This document shows, one piece after another, positions 8,139 through 16,329 of a stretch of 43,483 nt of DNA. The stretch spans positions 1-43,483 of the forward strand of contig CATKYJ010000038.1 in assembly GCA_949840885.1 (NCBI GenBank), given 5' to 3'. The stretch is from an uncultured Acetatifactor sp. (GTDB taxonomy: Bacteria > Bacillota > Clostridia > Lachnospirales > Lachnospiraceae). A model generated the notes under the pieces. That model was not told the origin of the DNA and did not search any database. It worked only from the letters and a program-made list of their open reading frames with translations. The translations under genes were made by a program, and so were the position numbers. The stretch's first letter is position 1. Every line of letters begins with the position of its first letter.

Positions 8139-9416
8139 CTATGCCTCGTCAATGGCCTTTCCAATGTCATGGCGCATGTATTTATTTTCAAAGTCCACCC
8201 ACTCAGCAGCCTCGTAGGCTTTCTTCCTTGCCTCTCCCAGGGTGTCCGCCTTTGCCGTCACGCCCAGAACACGGCCTCCGCTTGTCACGATGCAGCCCTT
8301 ATCGTCCGTTTTGCTCCCTGCGTGGAAGCAGTAGTAATCGGTTTGTCCCGTGAACCGTTCCAGCCCCGTGATCTCAAATCCCTTTTGATAGGAAACCGGA
8401 TACCCGTCCGATGCCAGCACCACGCACACAGCCGCGTTGTCCTCGAATTCCAGCTCTATTTTGTCCAGTGTCCCGTCAACGCAAGCGTCCACCACGTCCA
8501 GGATGTCGTTCTTCATTCTGCACAACACCACCTGGGTCTCGGGATCGCCGAACCTGGCATTGTATTCCAGCACCTTGGGCCCCTCTTTTGTCAAAATCAG
8601 GCCGAAGAAGATGACTCCCTTGAACTCCCTGCCCTCAGCCGCCATGGCGTCCACCGTAGGCTGGTAGATATTTTTGCGGCAGTATTCATCCACTTCCTTT
8701 GTATAGAAAGGACTGGGTGAAAAGCATCCCATGCCGCCGGTGTTCGGTCCCTGATCCCCGTCCCGGGCCCGCTTGTGATCCTGAGCGGAGGTCATGGTCT
8801 TAACCACCTTTCCGTCCACGAAAGACAGCACGGACACTTCCCTGCCCGTGAGGAATTCCTCCACCACCATTACATTGCCCGCTTTACCGAAATGCTTCTC
8901 CTGCATGATTTCCCGCACCCCGGCTTTTGCCTCCTCCAGGGTATTGCAGATCAGCACGCCCTTGCCCAGAGCCAGTCCGTCCGCTTTCAGGACAATGGGC
9001 ATGGAGGCATGCTCCAGATACGCAAGGGCTTCCTTTGGATCGTCAAAGGTCTCATACTCTGCCGTGGGGATATGGTATTTTTTCATCAGATCCTTGGAAA
9101 AAGCCTTGCTGCCCTCCAGGATGGCTGCGCACTTCCTGGGTCCGAATACCCGGAAGCCCTCCGCCTCCAGGTGATCCACCAGGCCTGCCGCCAGGGGATC
9201 ATCCGGCGCTACGAACACCAGATCTATCTTTTTGTCTTTTGCATAGGCTGCGATCTTGTCGAACTCCATGACGCCAATCGACGGCTCGCACTCCGCGATC
9301 TGCGCAATTCCCGCATTGCCCGGAACGCAGTAAAGCGCATCCAGCCTGCTGCTTTTTCGCATCGCGACGGCGATTGCATGCTCGCGCCCGCCCCCGCCTA
9401 TTATCAAAACTCTCAT
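8139..9416 (-). CDS. purD: Phosphoribosylamine-glycine ligase
   Basis: Catalyses ATP-dependent ligation of glycine to phosphoribosylamine, forming GAR, the second step of de novo purine synthesis. 425 residues, the usual size. The N-terminal MRVLIIGGGGREHAI, the ATP-grasp core (KADGLALGKGV) and the metal-binding region (LEYNARFGDPETQ) are all present. ATG 9416 is chosen over an ORF start at 9461 because GAGGTG precedes it and the family begins at MRVLIIG. It is last in the purE-purM-purN-purD cluster; purN ends 63 nt upstream. Confidence 0.97.
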   Translation of the reverse strand: MRVLIIGGGGREHAIAVAMRKSSRLDALYCVPGNAGIAQIAECEPSIGVMEFDKIAAYAKDKKIDLVFVAPDDPLAAGLVDHLEAEGFRVFGPRKCAAILEGSKAFSKDLMKKYHIPTAEYETFDDPKEALAYLEHASMPIVLKADGLALGKGVLICNTLEEAKAGVREIMQEKHFGKAGNVMVVEEFLTGREVSVLSFVDGKVVKTMTSAQDHKRARDGDQGPNTGGMGCFSPSPFYTKEVDEYCRKNIYQPTVDAMAAEGREFKGVIFFGLILTKEGPKVLEYNARFGDPETQVVLCRMKNDILDVVDACVDGTLDKIELEFEDNAAVCVVLASDGYPVSYQKGFEITGLERFTGQTDYYCFHAGSKTDDKGCIVTSGGRVLGVTAKADTLGEARKKAYEAAEWVDFENKYMRHDIGKAIDEA

Positions 9417-9479
9417 GCCGCACCTCTTTCCTGTCATCCTTTTATATGCCCACACCCGCATTCATTCAAGCTCTGACGA

Positions 9480-10109
9480 TCATTCTGTCTTTCTTCTGGT
9501 CTTTCCGTTCACGATTTGAATTCTTCCATTTGCTATATCGTCTATGGCCTGGGGGAGCAATACCCACTCCGCCTGCTCCATCACCCGCTGCTGTAAGCTT
9601 TCGGGCGTATCGTCCTCTTCTATGTACACCGCTTTCTGGGAGATGATGGGACCCTCGTCCATACCCTCATTGACAAAGTGAACGGTGGCTCCCGTGACTT
9701 TCACGCCCCGCTCCAGCACCTTTTCATGCACTTTCAGCCCATAATAGCCCACGCCGCAAAAAGAGGGGATCAGAGAGGGGTGGATATTAATAATCCTGCC
9801 GTCAAAGGCCTCCACTGTCTGGGGCGGGATCCGCACCAGGAATCCGGCCAGCACCACCAAGTCCGGCGAAAGCGCTTTCAGCCTGTCCGTAAACGCCTGG
9901 TTGAAAGCCTCCCTGTGGGGATATTGCCTGGGCGAAAGCGCCTCCGCCTCTATCCCGTGGCTTTTGGCCCTCTCCAGTGCCTTTGCCCCTTTATTGTTGC
10001 TGATCACTGCCAGCACCTGGGTGTTTGTGATCTTTCCTGTTTCAACGGCGTCCAGAATGGCCTGCAGATTGGTGCCGCCTCCGGACACGCACACTACGAT
10101 TTTAAGCAT
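9480..10109 (-). CDS. purN: Phosphoribosylglycinamide formyltransferase
   Basis: Transfers the formyl group of 10-formyl-tetrahydrofolate to GAR, the third purine step. 209 residues. The N-terminal SGGGTNLQAI loop binds the ribose phosphate, and the conserved INIHPSLIPSF and the following GATVHFV...MDEGPII regions carry the catalytic Asn, His and Asp. The ATG at 10109 has GGGAG upstream and overlaps the end of purM by 16 nt, indicating translational coupling. Longer readings from 10139 would overlap purM further and lack family support. Confidence 0.97.
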   Translation of the reverse strand: MLKIVVCVSGGGTNLQAILDAVETGKITNTQVLAVISNNKGAKALERAKSHGIEAEALSPRQYPHREAFNQAFTDRLKALSPDLVVLAGFLVRIPPQTVEAFDGRIINIHPSLIPSFCGVGYYGLKVHEKVLERGVKVTGATVHFVNEGMDEGPIISQKAVYIEEDDTPESLQQRVMEQAEWVLLPQAIDDIANGRIQIVNGKTRRKTE

Positions 10110-11128
10110 ATGTCCACTCCCTTTTCTCCGGACACGCACTGCCCTATCACATAGGGCGTCTCACCTGCCGCCCGGATGACCTCCATGCACTTCTCGCTGT
10201 CATCCGGCGAGACGGCCAGCACCATGCCTAAGCCCATGTTGTAGGTATTGTACATCATATGCTCCTCAATGTTCCCTTTTTTCGCCAGGAGGCGGAAGAT
10301 GGCCGGCACTTCGTAGCTGTCTTTCTCCACCCGGGCGCGGATGCCCTCGGGCAGCATCCTGGGAATGTTCTCATAGAAGCCGCCGCCTGTGATATGGCTG
10401 CAGCCCTTTATCTCCACTCCCGCATCCTTAATGGCCCGCAGGGCTTTCACATATATCTTGGTGGGGGTAAGCAGCGTCCCGCCCAGGGTGCCGCCCAGCT
10501 CCTCGTAATAAGTATCCAGGCTCTCCCTGGTCATCTCGAACACCTTTCTCACCAGGGAAAATCCATTGGAGTGCACGCCGGAGGAAGCCATGCCTACAAG
10601 AACGTCTCCCTCTTTTATCCGCTCCCCGGTGATGAGGTTTTTCTCGTCCGCCACGCCTACCGCAAAGCCCGCCAGGTCGTACTCGTCCTCTGGCATCATG
10701 CCCGGGTGCTCCGCCGTCTCGCCGCCGATCAGCGCCGCCCCGGCCTGTTTGCAGCCCTCCGCCACTCCCTTTACGATGGCAGCGATCTTTTCCGGCACGT
10801 TCCTGCCGCAGGCGATGTAGTCCAGGAAAAACAGCGGCTCGCCGCCGGCGCAGGCCACATCGTTTACGCACATGGCCACGCAGTCGATGCCGATGGTGTC
10901 ATGCTTATCCATCAGAAATGCCAGCTTCAGCTTTGTGCCAACGCCGTCCGTACCGGACAGCAGCACGGGCTTCTCCATGCCCTTTATGGCCTCCATGGAG
11001 AACGCGCCCGAAAAGCCGCCGATGCCTCCCAGCACCTCCGGCCGCATGGTTGCCTTTACGTCCGCTTTCATCAGTTCCACGGACCGATAGCCTGCCTCAA
11101 TATCCACTCCCGCCTTTTTATAGTCCAC
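10094..11128 (-). CDS. purM: Phosphoribosylformylglycinamidine cyclo-ligase
   Basis: AIR synthetase, an ATP-dependent ring closure yielding aminoimidazole ribonucleotide. 344 residues, typical. It starts MDYKKAGVDIEAG and contains the conserved SGTDGVGTKLKLA and GIDCVAMCVNDV motifs and the GGETAEHPGM motif. It overlaps purN at its 3' end and follows purE by 76 nt. No terminator is visible between the two, so one transcript is likely. Confidence 0.97.
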   Translation of the reverse strand: MDYKKAGVDIEAGYRSVELMKADVKATMRPEVLGGIGGFSGAFSMEAIKGMEKPVLLSGTDGVGTKLKLAFLMDKHDTIGIDCVAMCVNDVACAGGEPLFFLDYIACGRNVPEKIAAIVKGVAEGCKQAGAALIGGETAEHPGMMPEDEYDLAGFAVGVADEKNLITGERIKEGDVLVGMASSGVHSNGFSLVRKVFEMTRESLDTYYEELGGTLGGTLLTPTKIYVKALRAIKDAGVEIKGCSHITGGGFYENIPRMLPEGIRARVEKDSYEVPAIFRLLAKKGNIEEHMMYNTYNMGLGMVLAVSPDDSEKCMEVIRAAGETPYVIGQCVSGEKGVDICLKS

Positions 11129-11204
11129 TTTGATTCCTCCTAATATTAGTTCCGCATGCTGTTTTGTAGTTTTGCATCTGCCCCTCCGGCAAAAATGCCG
11201 CCTT

Positions 11205-11744
11205 TTATTTATTCTGCAGGTAAGCTTTGTACCCTTGCTCTTTCAGCTTGGCATCCTTGGCCTCCACCTGGCTTTTTTGCCTGGCGCTATAGTCTTTCAG
11301 CCTCTGCAGTAAGGCAGGGTCTGAAGTGGCCAGAATCTTCGCTGCCAGAAGCCCGGCGTTGGCACCGCCGTTTATGGCCACCGTGGCCACCGGGATGCCT
11401 GACGGCATCTGTACGATAGAATAAAGGGAATCCTTTCCTCCCAGGGAGGCTGTGTGCATGGGGATTCCGATGACCGGCATGGGGAAGATGGCCGCGCACA
11501 TGCCCGGCAGATGGGCCGCCATACCGGCTCCTGCTATGATCACCTTAAAGCCTTTTCCCTCCGCTGCTTTGGCATATTCGAAAAATACGTCCGGCTCCCT
11601 GTGGGCGCTGATGATGGACATCTCATATGCTATGCCCAGTTCCTCCAGTATGTCCGCCGCTTTCGCCATGATGGGCATGTCTGAATCGCTTCCCATCACA
11701 ATGCCCACTTTGGGCATATCCGTCCTCTCACATGTCTCTCCCAT
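11205..11744 (-). CDS. purE: 5-(carboxyamino)imidazole ribonucleotide mutase
   Basis: Class I PurE. Family knowledge: it interconverts N5-CAIR and CAIR in purine synthesis. 179 residues, with the signature GIVMGSDSDMPIM near the N terminus and SAHREPD. AAGGAGG with good spacing selects ATG 11744; an internal ATG at 11717 would give a shorter protein starting MPKVG. It is first gene of the pur cluster, behind the promoter at 11845-11873. purK, which normally makes the N5-CAIR substrate, is not in the window, nor are purC, purF, purL or purH. Confidence 0.96.
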   Translation of the reverse strand: MGETCERTDMPKVGIVMGSDSDMPIMAKAADILEELGIAYEMSIISAHREPDVFFEYAKAAEGKGFKVIIAGAGMAAHLPGMCAAIFPMPVIGIPMHTASLGGKDSLYSIVQMPSGIPVATVAINGGANAGLLAAKILATSDPALLQRLKDYSARQKSQVEAKDAKLKEQGYKAYLQNK

Positions 11745-11844
11745 TGCTTTCCTCCTTGGGCCCTTAGCCTTTTATCATTGCTTTCTTTTGTTGATCTTTC
11801 TGCGCCTGTTGGCCAGGCCTTTCCCACAGTTTTGTCTCTTTTCC

Positions 11845-11873
11845 AGTTTACTAAAAAATAGCTTTCCGTGCAA
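11845..11873 (-). promoter_or_regulatory. Promoter of purE-purM-purN-purD
   Basis: TTGCAC (11868-11873), a 17-nt spacer and TAAACT (11845-11850) on the minus strand, about 100 nt before purE. I see no clear purine riboswitch in the leader. Confidence 0.6.
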
Positions 11874-11927
11874 CCACTATTTTGCCGATGCGAGCTTTAT
11901 ATGCGCAAGACCGCCAGAACCAGCGAA

Positions 11928-12263
11928 TCATAACGCCCCTCCCCCCATGCTTCCCCCTGCATACACGATGAGCCCCACACTCACCAGCGCCGCCAGATTC
12001 AGCACAATCCCAAGCACGGGAAAAAGCCGGTAGCGCTCTTTCTCCTGTACAGTCACCAGTCCTAAGATCATCCCGATGGTGGAATAGAGCGCGGCAAGCA
12101 GGGCTCCTGCTCCGAAGCCTGCTCCCACTTTCCCCCCGTTCCTATAGGAGAGGAAGACCATGATGCCCAGGGAGCTTAAACTGATGACTCCCAGAATCGT
12201 TGCCATGACGGCCCGGTTCGAATGCTTTTTATCTGTAAAAATAAATCCTTTTCTTTTCTTCAT
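11928..12263 (-). CDS. Small membrane protein, DUF6142-like
   Basis: 111 residues with three predicted membrane segments (about 20-42, 50-73 and 85-105) after a basic N terminus (MKKRKGFIFTDKKHSNRA). It resembles the DUF6142 family of Clostridia by length, topology and the FTDKKHS start; the match is from memory. The start is uncertain: ATG 12263 begins with the family-like sequence but has a weak ribosome binding site, while upstream ATG 12281 and TTG 12287 are no better. It lies downstream of pyrE and a 50-residue membrane protein on the same strand. The function is unknown. Confidence 0.75.
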   Translation of the reverse strand: MKKRKGFIFTDKKHSNRAVMATILGVISLSSLGIMVFLSYRNGGKVGAGFGAGALLAALYSTIGMILGLVTVQEKERYRLFPVLGIVLNLAALVSVGLIVYAGGSMGGGAL

Positions 12264-12331
12264 AAAAATTCTGAAGGGCATTCCCAAAAAGGTCCGTCCC
12301 TCTTAGGAAATGCCCGCCAGCCGCTCCTCGT

Positions 12332-12484
12332 CTAAAATATGATCTTGGATTTGCCCGCAATCAGCTTCGCCCCGCTGACAATCAGAAGAACTCCCGACAC
12401 GATGCCCACTACCAGCACCACCACTCCCATGGTAATGCTGGTGGCGCCTGCGCCTTTCATCACCTTATATATTTTCTCTCCCAT
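12332..12484 (-). CDS. 50-residue single-span membrane protein
   Basis: A short ORF below the usual length cut-off: 50 residues, starting MGEKIYKVMKGAGATS and followed by one long hydrophobic segment (about 17-44, ITMGVVVLVVGIVSGVLLIV) and a basic end (GKSKIIF). The ribosome binding site AAGGGAG is at good spacing before ATG 12484. It starts 27 nt after the pyrE stop, so translation from the pyrE transcript is likely. No function is known; a conserved small membrane protein is the cautious call. Confidence 0.75.
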   Translation of the reverse strand: MGEKIYKVMKGAGATSITMGVVVLVVGIVSGVLLIVSGAKLIAGKSKIIF

Positions 12485-12511
12485 AATCGCTCCCTTCTAT
12501 CAGCGGCAGAC

Positions 12512-13195
12512 TTAAGCCTGCTCTGCTCCGTATGCCCTGTAATAATCGTCTATTGCGGCCTTTGCGGCATCGTCAATGTAAATCTGTCCTTTGTACGGCC
12601 TGTTGTAGAGATGCTCCACCACCTCTTTCATGGTCACTATGGCAGCCGTCTCTATCCCGTAACGTTCCCTGATTTCATCCAGGGCGCTGCCCTTTCCGGC
12701 AGGGCCTTTTTCGCAGCGGTTCAGGGAAACCATCAGCCCTTTGATCTCTATGTTCCCCTGGGCTTTTATGATGGGGAAAGTCTCCTCAATGGATTTTCCG
12801 GAGGTGGTCACGTCCTCAATGATCACTACCCTGTCGCCGTCTTTCATGCCGCTTCCCAAAAGGATGCCTGCCTCGCCGTGATCCTTGGCCTCCTTGCGGT
12901 TGGAGCTGTAGCGCACCTCTTTTCCATAGAGCTCGCTGTAGGCCATGGCGGCGGCCACACTCAAGGGAATGCCCTTATAGGCCGGCCCGAACAGAATATC
13001 GAAATCGTCTCCGTAATTCTCATGGATGGCCCTGGCATAATATTCGCCCAGCTTCCTTAGCTGCGCCCCTGTCACATAGGAGCCCGCATTCATGAAAAAG
13101 GGGGACTGCCTGCCGCTCTTTAGGGTAAAGGAGCCGAACTTAAGCGCATTGCTGTCCACCATAAACTCGATAAATTCCTGCTTATACCGTTCCAT
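12512..13195 (-). CDS. pyrE: Orotate phosphoribosyltransferase
   Basis: Converts orotate and PRPP to OMP in de novo pyrimidine synthesis. 227 residues, as in the longer Firmicutes form. The PRPP-binding loop VVIIEDVTTSGKSI and the FGPAYKGIPL segment are clear. The ATG at 13195 has AGGAGG about 12 nt upstream. A near-consensus promoter lies at 13238-13266. No other pyr gene is beside it. It leads a short group with two small membrane proteins. Confidence 0.97.
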   Translation of the reverse strand: MERYKQEFIEFMVDSNALKFGSFTLKSGRQSPFFMNAGSYVTGAQLRKLGEYYARAIHENYGDDFDILFGPAYKGIPLSVAAAMAYSELYGKEVRYSSNRKEAKDHGEAGILLGSGMKDGDRVVIIEDVTTSGKSIEETFPIIKAQGNIEIKGLMVSLNRCEKGPAGKGSALDEIRERYGIETAAIVTMKEVVEHLYNRPYKGQIYIDDAAKAAIDDYYRAYGAEQA

Positions 13196-13237
13196 CTGTA
13201 CAGAGTCCTCCTGTAAACGAGCCTATTATTCTTACTT

Positions 13238-13266
13238 ATCCTATCATAGTTTCGGGATATTTTCAA
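13238..13266 (-). promoter_or_regulatory. Promoter of pyrE
   Basis: TTGAAA (13261-13266), a 17-nt spacer and TAGGAT (13238-13243) on the minus strand, about 43 nt before the pyrE start. The leader is too short for a PyrR-type attenuator. Confidence 0.65.
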
Positions 13267-13327
13267 TGGATTTCGGGAAGTTAAGAGAAAATTCAAAATT
13301 TTTCAAATATGGCAAAGCGCAAAAAGC

Positions 13328-13705
13328 GGTGAGCAGGACGATAAGCCGGGTTCTGTCAAGTCCGATCGGACAAGAATAATCATCTATCTAGCACGGCTGT
13401 CGCCAGCCGCGTCCAGCGACCTACCTGAGAGCAGGCCGGGCAAGCCTGTGGCCCTCGTTCTGGTCTTGCTTCGGATGGGGTTTACATGGCTCCGCCCGTT
13501 ACCGGACGGACGGTAGTCTCTTACACTGCCTTTCCACCATTACAGGAAGTCGGACTGCGTCCGCCTTCCTGCTGTATATCTCTGTTGCACTAGCCTTGGA
13601 GTCGCCTCCACCGGACGTTATCCGGCATCCTGCCCTGTGAAGCCCGGACTTTCCTCAAGTCCCTGCAGACTCTGCAGGGACTTGCGATTATTTGTCCTAC
13701 TCACC
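13328..13705 (-). ncRNA. rnpB: RNase P RNA
   Basis: The catalytic RNA that matures tRNA 5' ends. Hallmarks on the minus strand are GAGGAAAGTCCGGGCT near the 5' end, the pairing GACAGAACCCGGCTTATCG near the 3' end, and the universal AGAGACTACCG-like and GGTAAACCCC-type core (GTGTAAGAGACTACCG and CATGTAAACCCC). The terminal pairing GGTGAGTAGGAC/GTCCTGCTCACC sets the ends. At about 378 nt it is a class A-like length. A TATAAT box ends about 10 nt before the 5' end. Confidence 0.95.
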
Positions 13706-13714
13706 GTTTTGGGG

Positions 13715-13720
13715 ATTATA
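13715..13720 (-). promoter_or_regulatory. -10 box of rnpB
   Basis: A perfect TATAAT on the minus strand lies 9 nt before the first base of RNase P RNA, correct for transcription starting at its 5' end. The -35 region (TAGAAT) is poor. Confidence 0.6.
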
Positions 13721-13824
13721 TATAGAATCAAAAGGCTGATTCTACATAAGGAATATTATAATAGCGCGCGCCGGAAATTACAAGCGCAAAATCAAATTGC
13801 AAAACCAAATAACACAAATAACAT

Positions 13825-13851
13825 CGGGGCCGGGCCTTTTGGACAGCCCCG
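13825..13851 (-). terminator. GC hairpin after nucleoside kinase gene
   Basis: CGGGGC and GCCCCG pair around a 15-nt loop, 36 nt after the kinase stop. It is followed on the minus strand by an AT-rich but not pure T stretch, so termination is plausible rather than certain. Confidence 0.5.
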
Positions 13852-13887
13852 GACTGCTTCACAGCAACTCCCTCAGCCCGCGGCAGC

Positions 13888-15543
13888 TTACACATTAAAG
13901 CAGCTCCCTCCCACGAATTCCCTGCAGATGGAGTTGTTCGGCAGGCTCTCGCTGGGCACGCCCAGGAAATAATTCAGGAATTTAAGCAGCCGCTTGGCCT
14001 CATAGTACTCCGGATCCCCTTTGGGAATCTGGAACAGCAGCGGCTCCGCAAAGTTCTTCAGCATGGCAAGCTCATAGATAAGCGCCGAATTGAACATGGC
14101 GTCCGCCTCCTCCTGGAACGGGAAAATGTTCTCCTCCTCGCCCCTGCGCACGGAGGGCCACATCTGAATAGTCCGCTGGGCGCTGGAGCCTCTGGTGCGG
14201 GCGTCCCGAACCATCCTGCGCAGCAGCCTGCCGTCCGTGGTGGGAATCCGGTTGTGGGCATCTATGTTCAGCGTGGTCAGGGCGCTGATGTAAATCTTGT
14301 ACTTGCTCTCCTCCGGCAGGGCATAGGACATCTTCTCATTGAGGCCGTGAATCCCCTCTATTACAAGAATATCATCCTCTTTTAACTGCAGGTAATCCCC
14401 CCGGTACTCCCGCTGCCCAATCTTGAAATTGAAAGCCGGCAGCTCCACCCGCTTTCCGGCCAGGAGATCCACCATGTTCTCATTGAACAGCTTTACGTCT
14501 ATGGCCTCCAGACATTCGAAGTTGTAGTCCCCTTTCTCGTCCCTGGGGGTCTGCTCCCTGTTGACAAAGTAATTGTCCAGGGCAATGGGGTGCGGCACCT
14601 TTCCCAGAGTCCTAAGCTGGATGGAAAGCCTGTGGGAAAAGCTGGTCTTGCCCGAGGAGGAGGGGCCTGCGATCATGACGAACTTCACATTCTCCCTGCC
14701 GGCGATCTCCCTGGCGATCTCGCCGATCATCCTCTCCTGCTTTGCCTCCTGAACCAGAATCAGATCGCTGACAGAGCCGCTGCAGATCTGTTCGTTCAGG
14801 TCTCCCACTGTCTCGATGCCCGCTGTCCTGCCCCAGCTCTTGGCGCTCTCCATGGTATCGAACAACTTCCGCCTCTCCTCGAAAGGCCTCACGGCGGTAG
14901 GCTCGGACTCGGAGGGCAGCACCAGCATGAAGCCCTCCTCATAGGGAATCACATCATACCATCTGACATACCCGGCATTGGGAAGCATGTATCCGTAATA
15001 GTAATCATAATATCCCTCTATTTCATACACATTCACTGTGGAACTCATCCGGAAGCGGAACAGCTTTACCTTGTCCTCCATGCCTTTTTTCCGGAAGAGC
15101 TCTATGGCATCGTCCAGGGGATATGATTTCTTCATGAAAGGCGTCTTTGCCTCCACCAGCTGCCCCATTCTTTCCTTAATCCGCTCCGCGTTGGCAGCGG
15201 TGGGCTCCACGGTTTTGCAGGCATTGATGTAAAGCCCCCTGCCTATGGAGAATTCCACGCAGCTTTTCCTGGCCGCCTCAGCTCCGAACACATCGTTCAC
15301 GCTCTTTAAAAACAGCATCTTGGCGGCGCGGATATAGGATTTATGGCCTACGCTGTCCTTGAGAGTAAAGAATTCTATGGTGCAGTCTTTCGTGACTTTC
15401 TTGAAGAGCTCCCTGATCTTGCCATCGGCGGATACCAGCGCAATGGTGCCATCGTACTCTTTCTGGTATTGGGCCGCAATGGCCTCGTATGTGGTTCCCT
15501 GCTCTACCTGCTTCTGTTCTCCATGAATCGTAATCGTAACCAT
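13888..15543 (-). CDS. Nucleoside (uridine) kinase with N-terminal TGS domain
   Basis: 551 residues. The N-terminal TGS domain (about 1-60) and a following region (about 60-230) resemble the editing/second additional domain of threonyl-tRNA synthetase. The C-terminal half is a uridine kinase/phosphoribulokinase P-loop domain with GPSSSGKTSFSHRL and the IPLD-like ALDNYFVNR, DYNFECLEAID and RMVRDARTRG segments. By family it should phosphorylate uridine or a related nucleoside; the role of the tRNA-synthetase-like part is not known. ATG 15543, two codons inside the longest frame, has GGAAGG at good spacing. It follows trmK by 39 nt and probably belongs to the same transcript. Confidence 0.93.
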   Translation of the reverse strand: MVTITIHGEQKQVEQGTTYEAIAAQYQKEYDGTIALVSADGKIRELFKKVTKDCTIEFFTLKDSVGHKSYIRAAKMLFLKSVNDVFGAEAARKSCVEFSIGRGLYINACKTVEPTAANAERIKERMGQLVEAKTPFMKKSYPLDDAIELFRKKGMEDKVKLFRFRMSSTVNVYEIEGYYDYYYGYMLPNAGYVRWYDVIPYEEGFMLVLPSESEPTAVRPFEERRKLFDTMESAKSWGRTAGIETVGDLNEQICSGSVSDLILVQEAKQERMIGEIAREIAGRENVKFVMIAGPSSSGKTSFSHRLSIQLRTLGKVPHPIALDNYFVNREQTPRDEKGDYNFECLEAIDVKLFNENMVDLLAGKRVELPAFNFKIGQREYRGDYLQLKEDDILVIEGIHGLNEKMSYALPEESKYKIYISALTTLNIDAHNRIPTTDGRLLRRMVRDARTRGSSAQRTIQMWPSVRRGEEENIFPFQEEADAMFNSALIYELAMLKNFAEPLLFQIPKGDPEYYEAKRLLKFLNYFLGVPSESLPNNSICREFVGGSCFNV

Positions 15544-15582
15544 ATCCACCCTTCCTTTCTGTCCTTTTGCCGTCCGTAATAG

Positions 15583-16329
15583 CTATCCATAATAAGAAAG
15601 CGCCTTTTTTGTCAGCGCAAGTTCTTCCTGCACCTCTCCCAGCCGCCCGCCGGCCCTGGCTGAGCCTGCCCCCTGCAAGGATGCCGAAAGACCCTCCAGA
15701 TAGTCCCTGCGCTGGCGAAGATAAGCCAGGAGCACCGGATGCCTGTCCTTTAGCATCAGTTCCCCGAACATGTCATATTCCGGCGCAATCGCCGCCCTGT
15801 CCCCATGCCCCGGTTCCTGTCCCGCCTCCCCGGGTCTTAGCTTTATGGCAAAGTAATACTTCCCATCCTCGCAGACAGCATCCTCTTTTACTGTCTGAAA
15901 TCCCGTCTCCCGCAGAAACGCCCGAAACTGCCGGAGTTCCGACTGGGGCTGCAAGATCAGCTCCCGCATCTGCCTGACCTTATCCAAGCCCTCCCGCAGG
16001 ATCCGCTCCATGAGTCTGCCTCCCATGCCGGAGCAGACCAGTGTGTCCGCCTCGCCTGCCCTGTAAGCCAAAAGGCCGTCCGACAGGCGCAATGTTATGT
16101 AGTCCGAAAGCCCGTATTCCTCCACATGCCGCTCCGCCCCGGCCAGCGGTCCTTTCCTCACGTCCATGGCAATGGCTCTCGGGCAAATCCCTGCCTGAAC
16201 CAGATAGATGGAAAGGAAGCCGTGATCGCACCCTATGTCCGCCAGCCTGCTCCCCGCAGCCACCATACCGGCCAGCATCCCAAGGCGCTTAGAAAGTGCT
16301 ACCGTACCCTTTTGCCCCCTCGTCTCCAT
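15583..16329 (-). CDS. trmK: tRNA (adenine(22)-N1)-methyltransferase
   Basis: A SAM-dependent methyltransferase that makes m1A at position 22 of tRNA. 248 residues. The N-terminal Rossmann fold has the SAM motif ADIGCDHGFLSIYL, the acidic AMDVRKGPL strand and the family motif VCSGMGGRLM; a C-terminal coiled region (about 200-248) is typical. Its ATG shares the last base of the rpoD stop (TGATG), so the two are translationally coupled. Clostridia commonly have trmK directly after rpoD. Confidence 0.95.
   Translation of the reverse strand: METRGQKGTVALSKRLGMLAGMVAAGSRLADIGCDHGFLSIYLVQAGICPRAIAMDVRKGPLAGAERHVEEYGLSDYITLRLSDGLLAYRAGEADTLVCSGMGGRLMERILREGLDKVRQMRELILQPQSELRQFRAFLRETGFQTVKEDAVCEDGKYYFAIKLRPGEAGQEPGHGDRAAIAPEYDMFGELMLKDRHPVLLAYLRQRRDYLEGLSASLQGAGSARAGGRLGEVQEELALTKKALSYYG

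Noticed and set aside
12263..12287. Longer starts for the DUF6142-like protein
   Set aside because: TTG 12287 and ATG 12281 lack better ribosome binding sites, and the family-like sequence begins at 12263.
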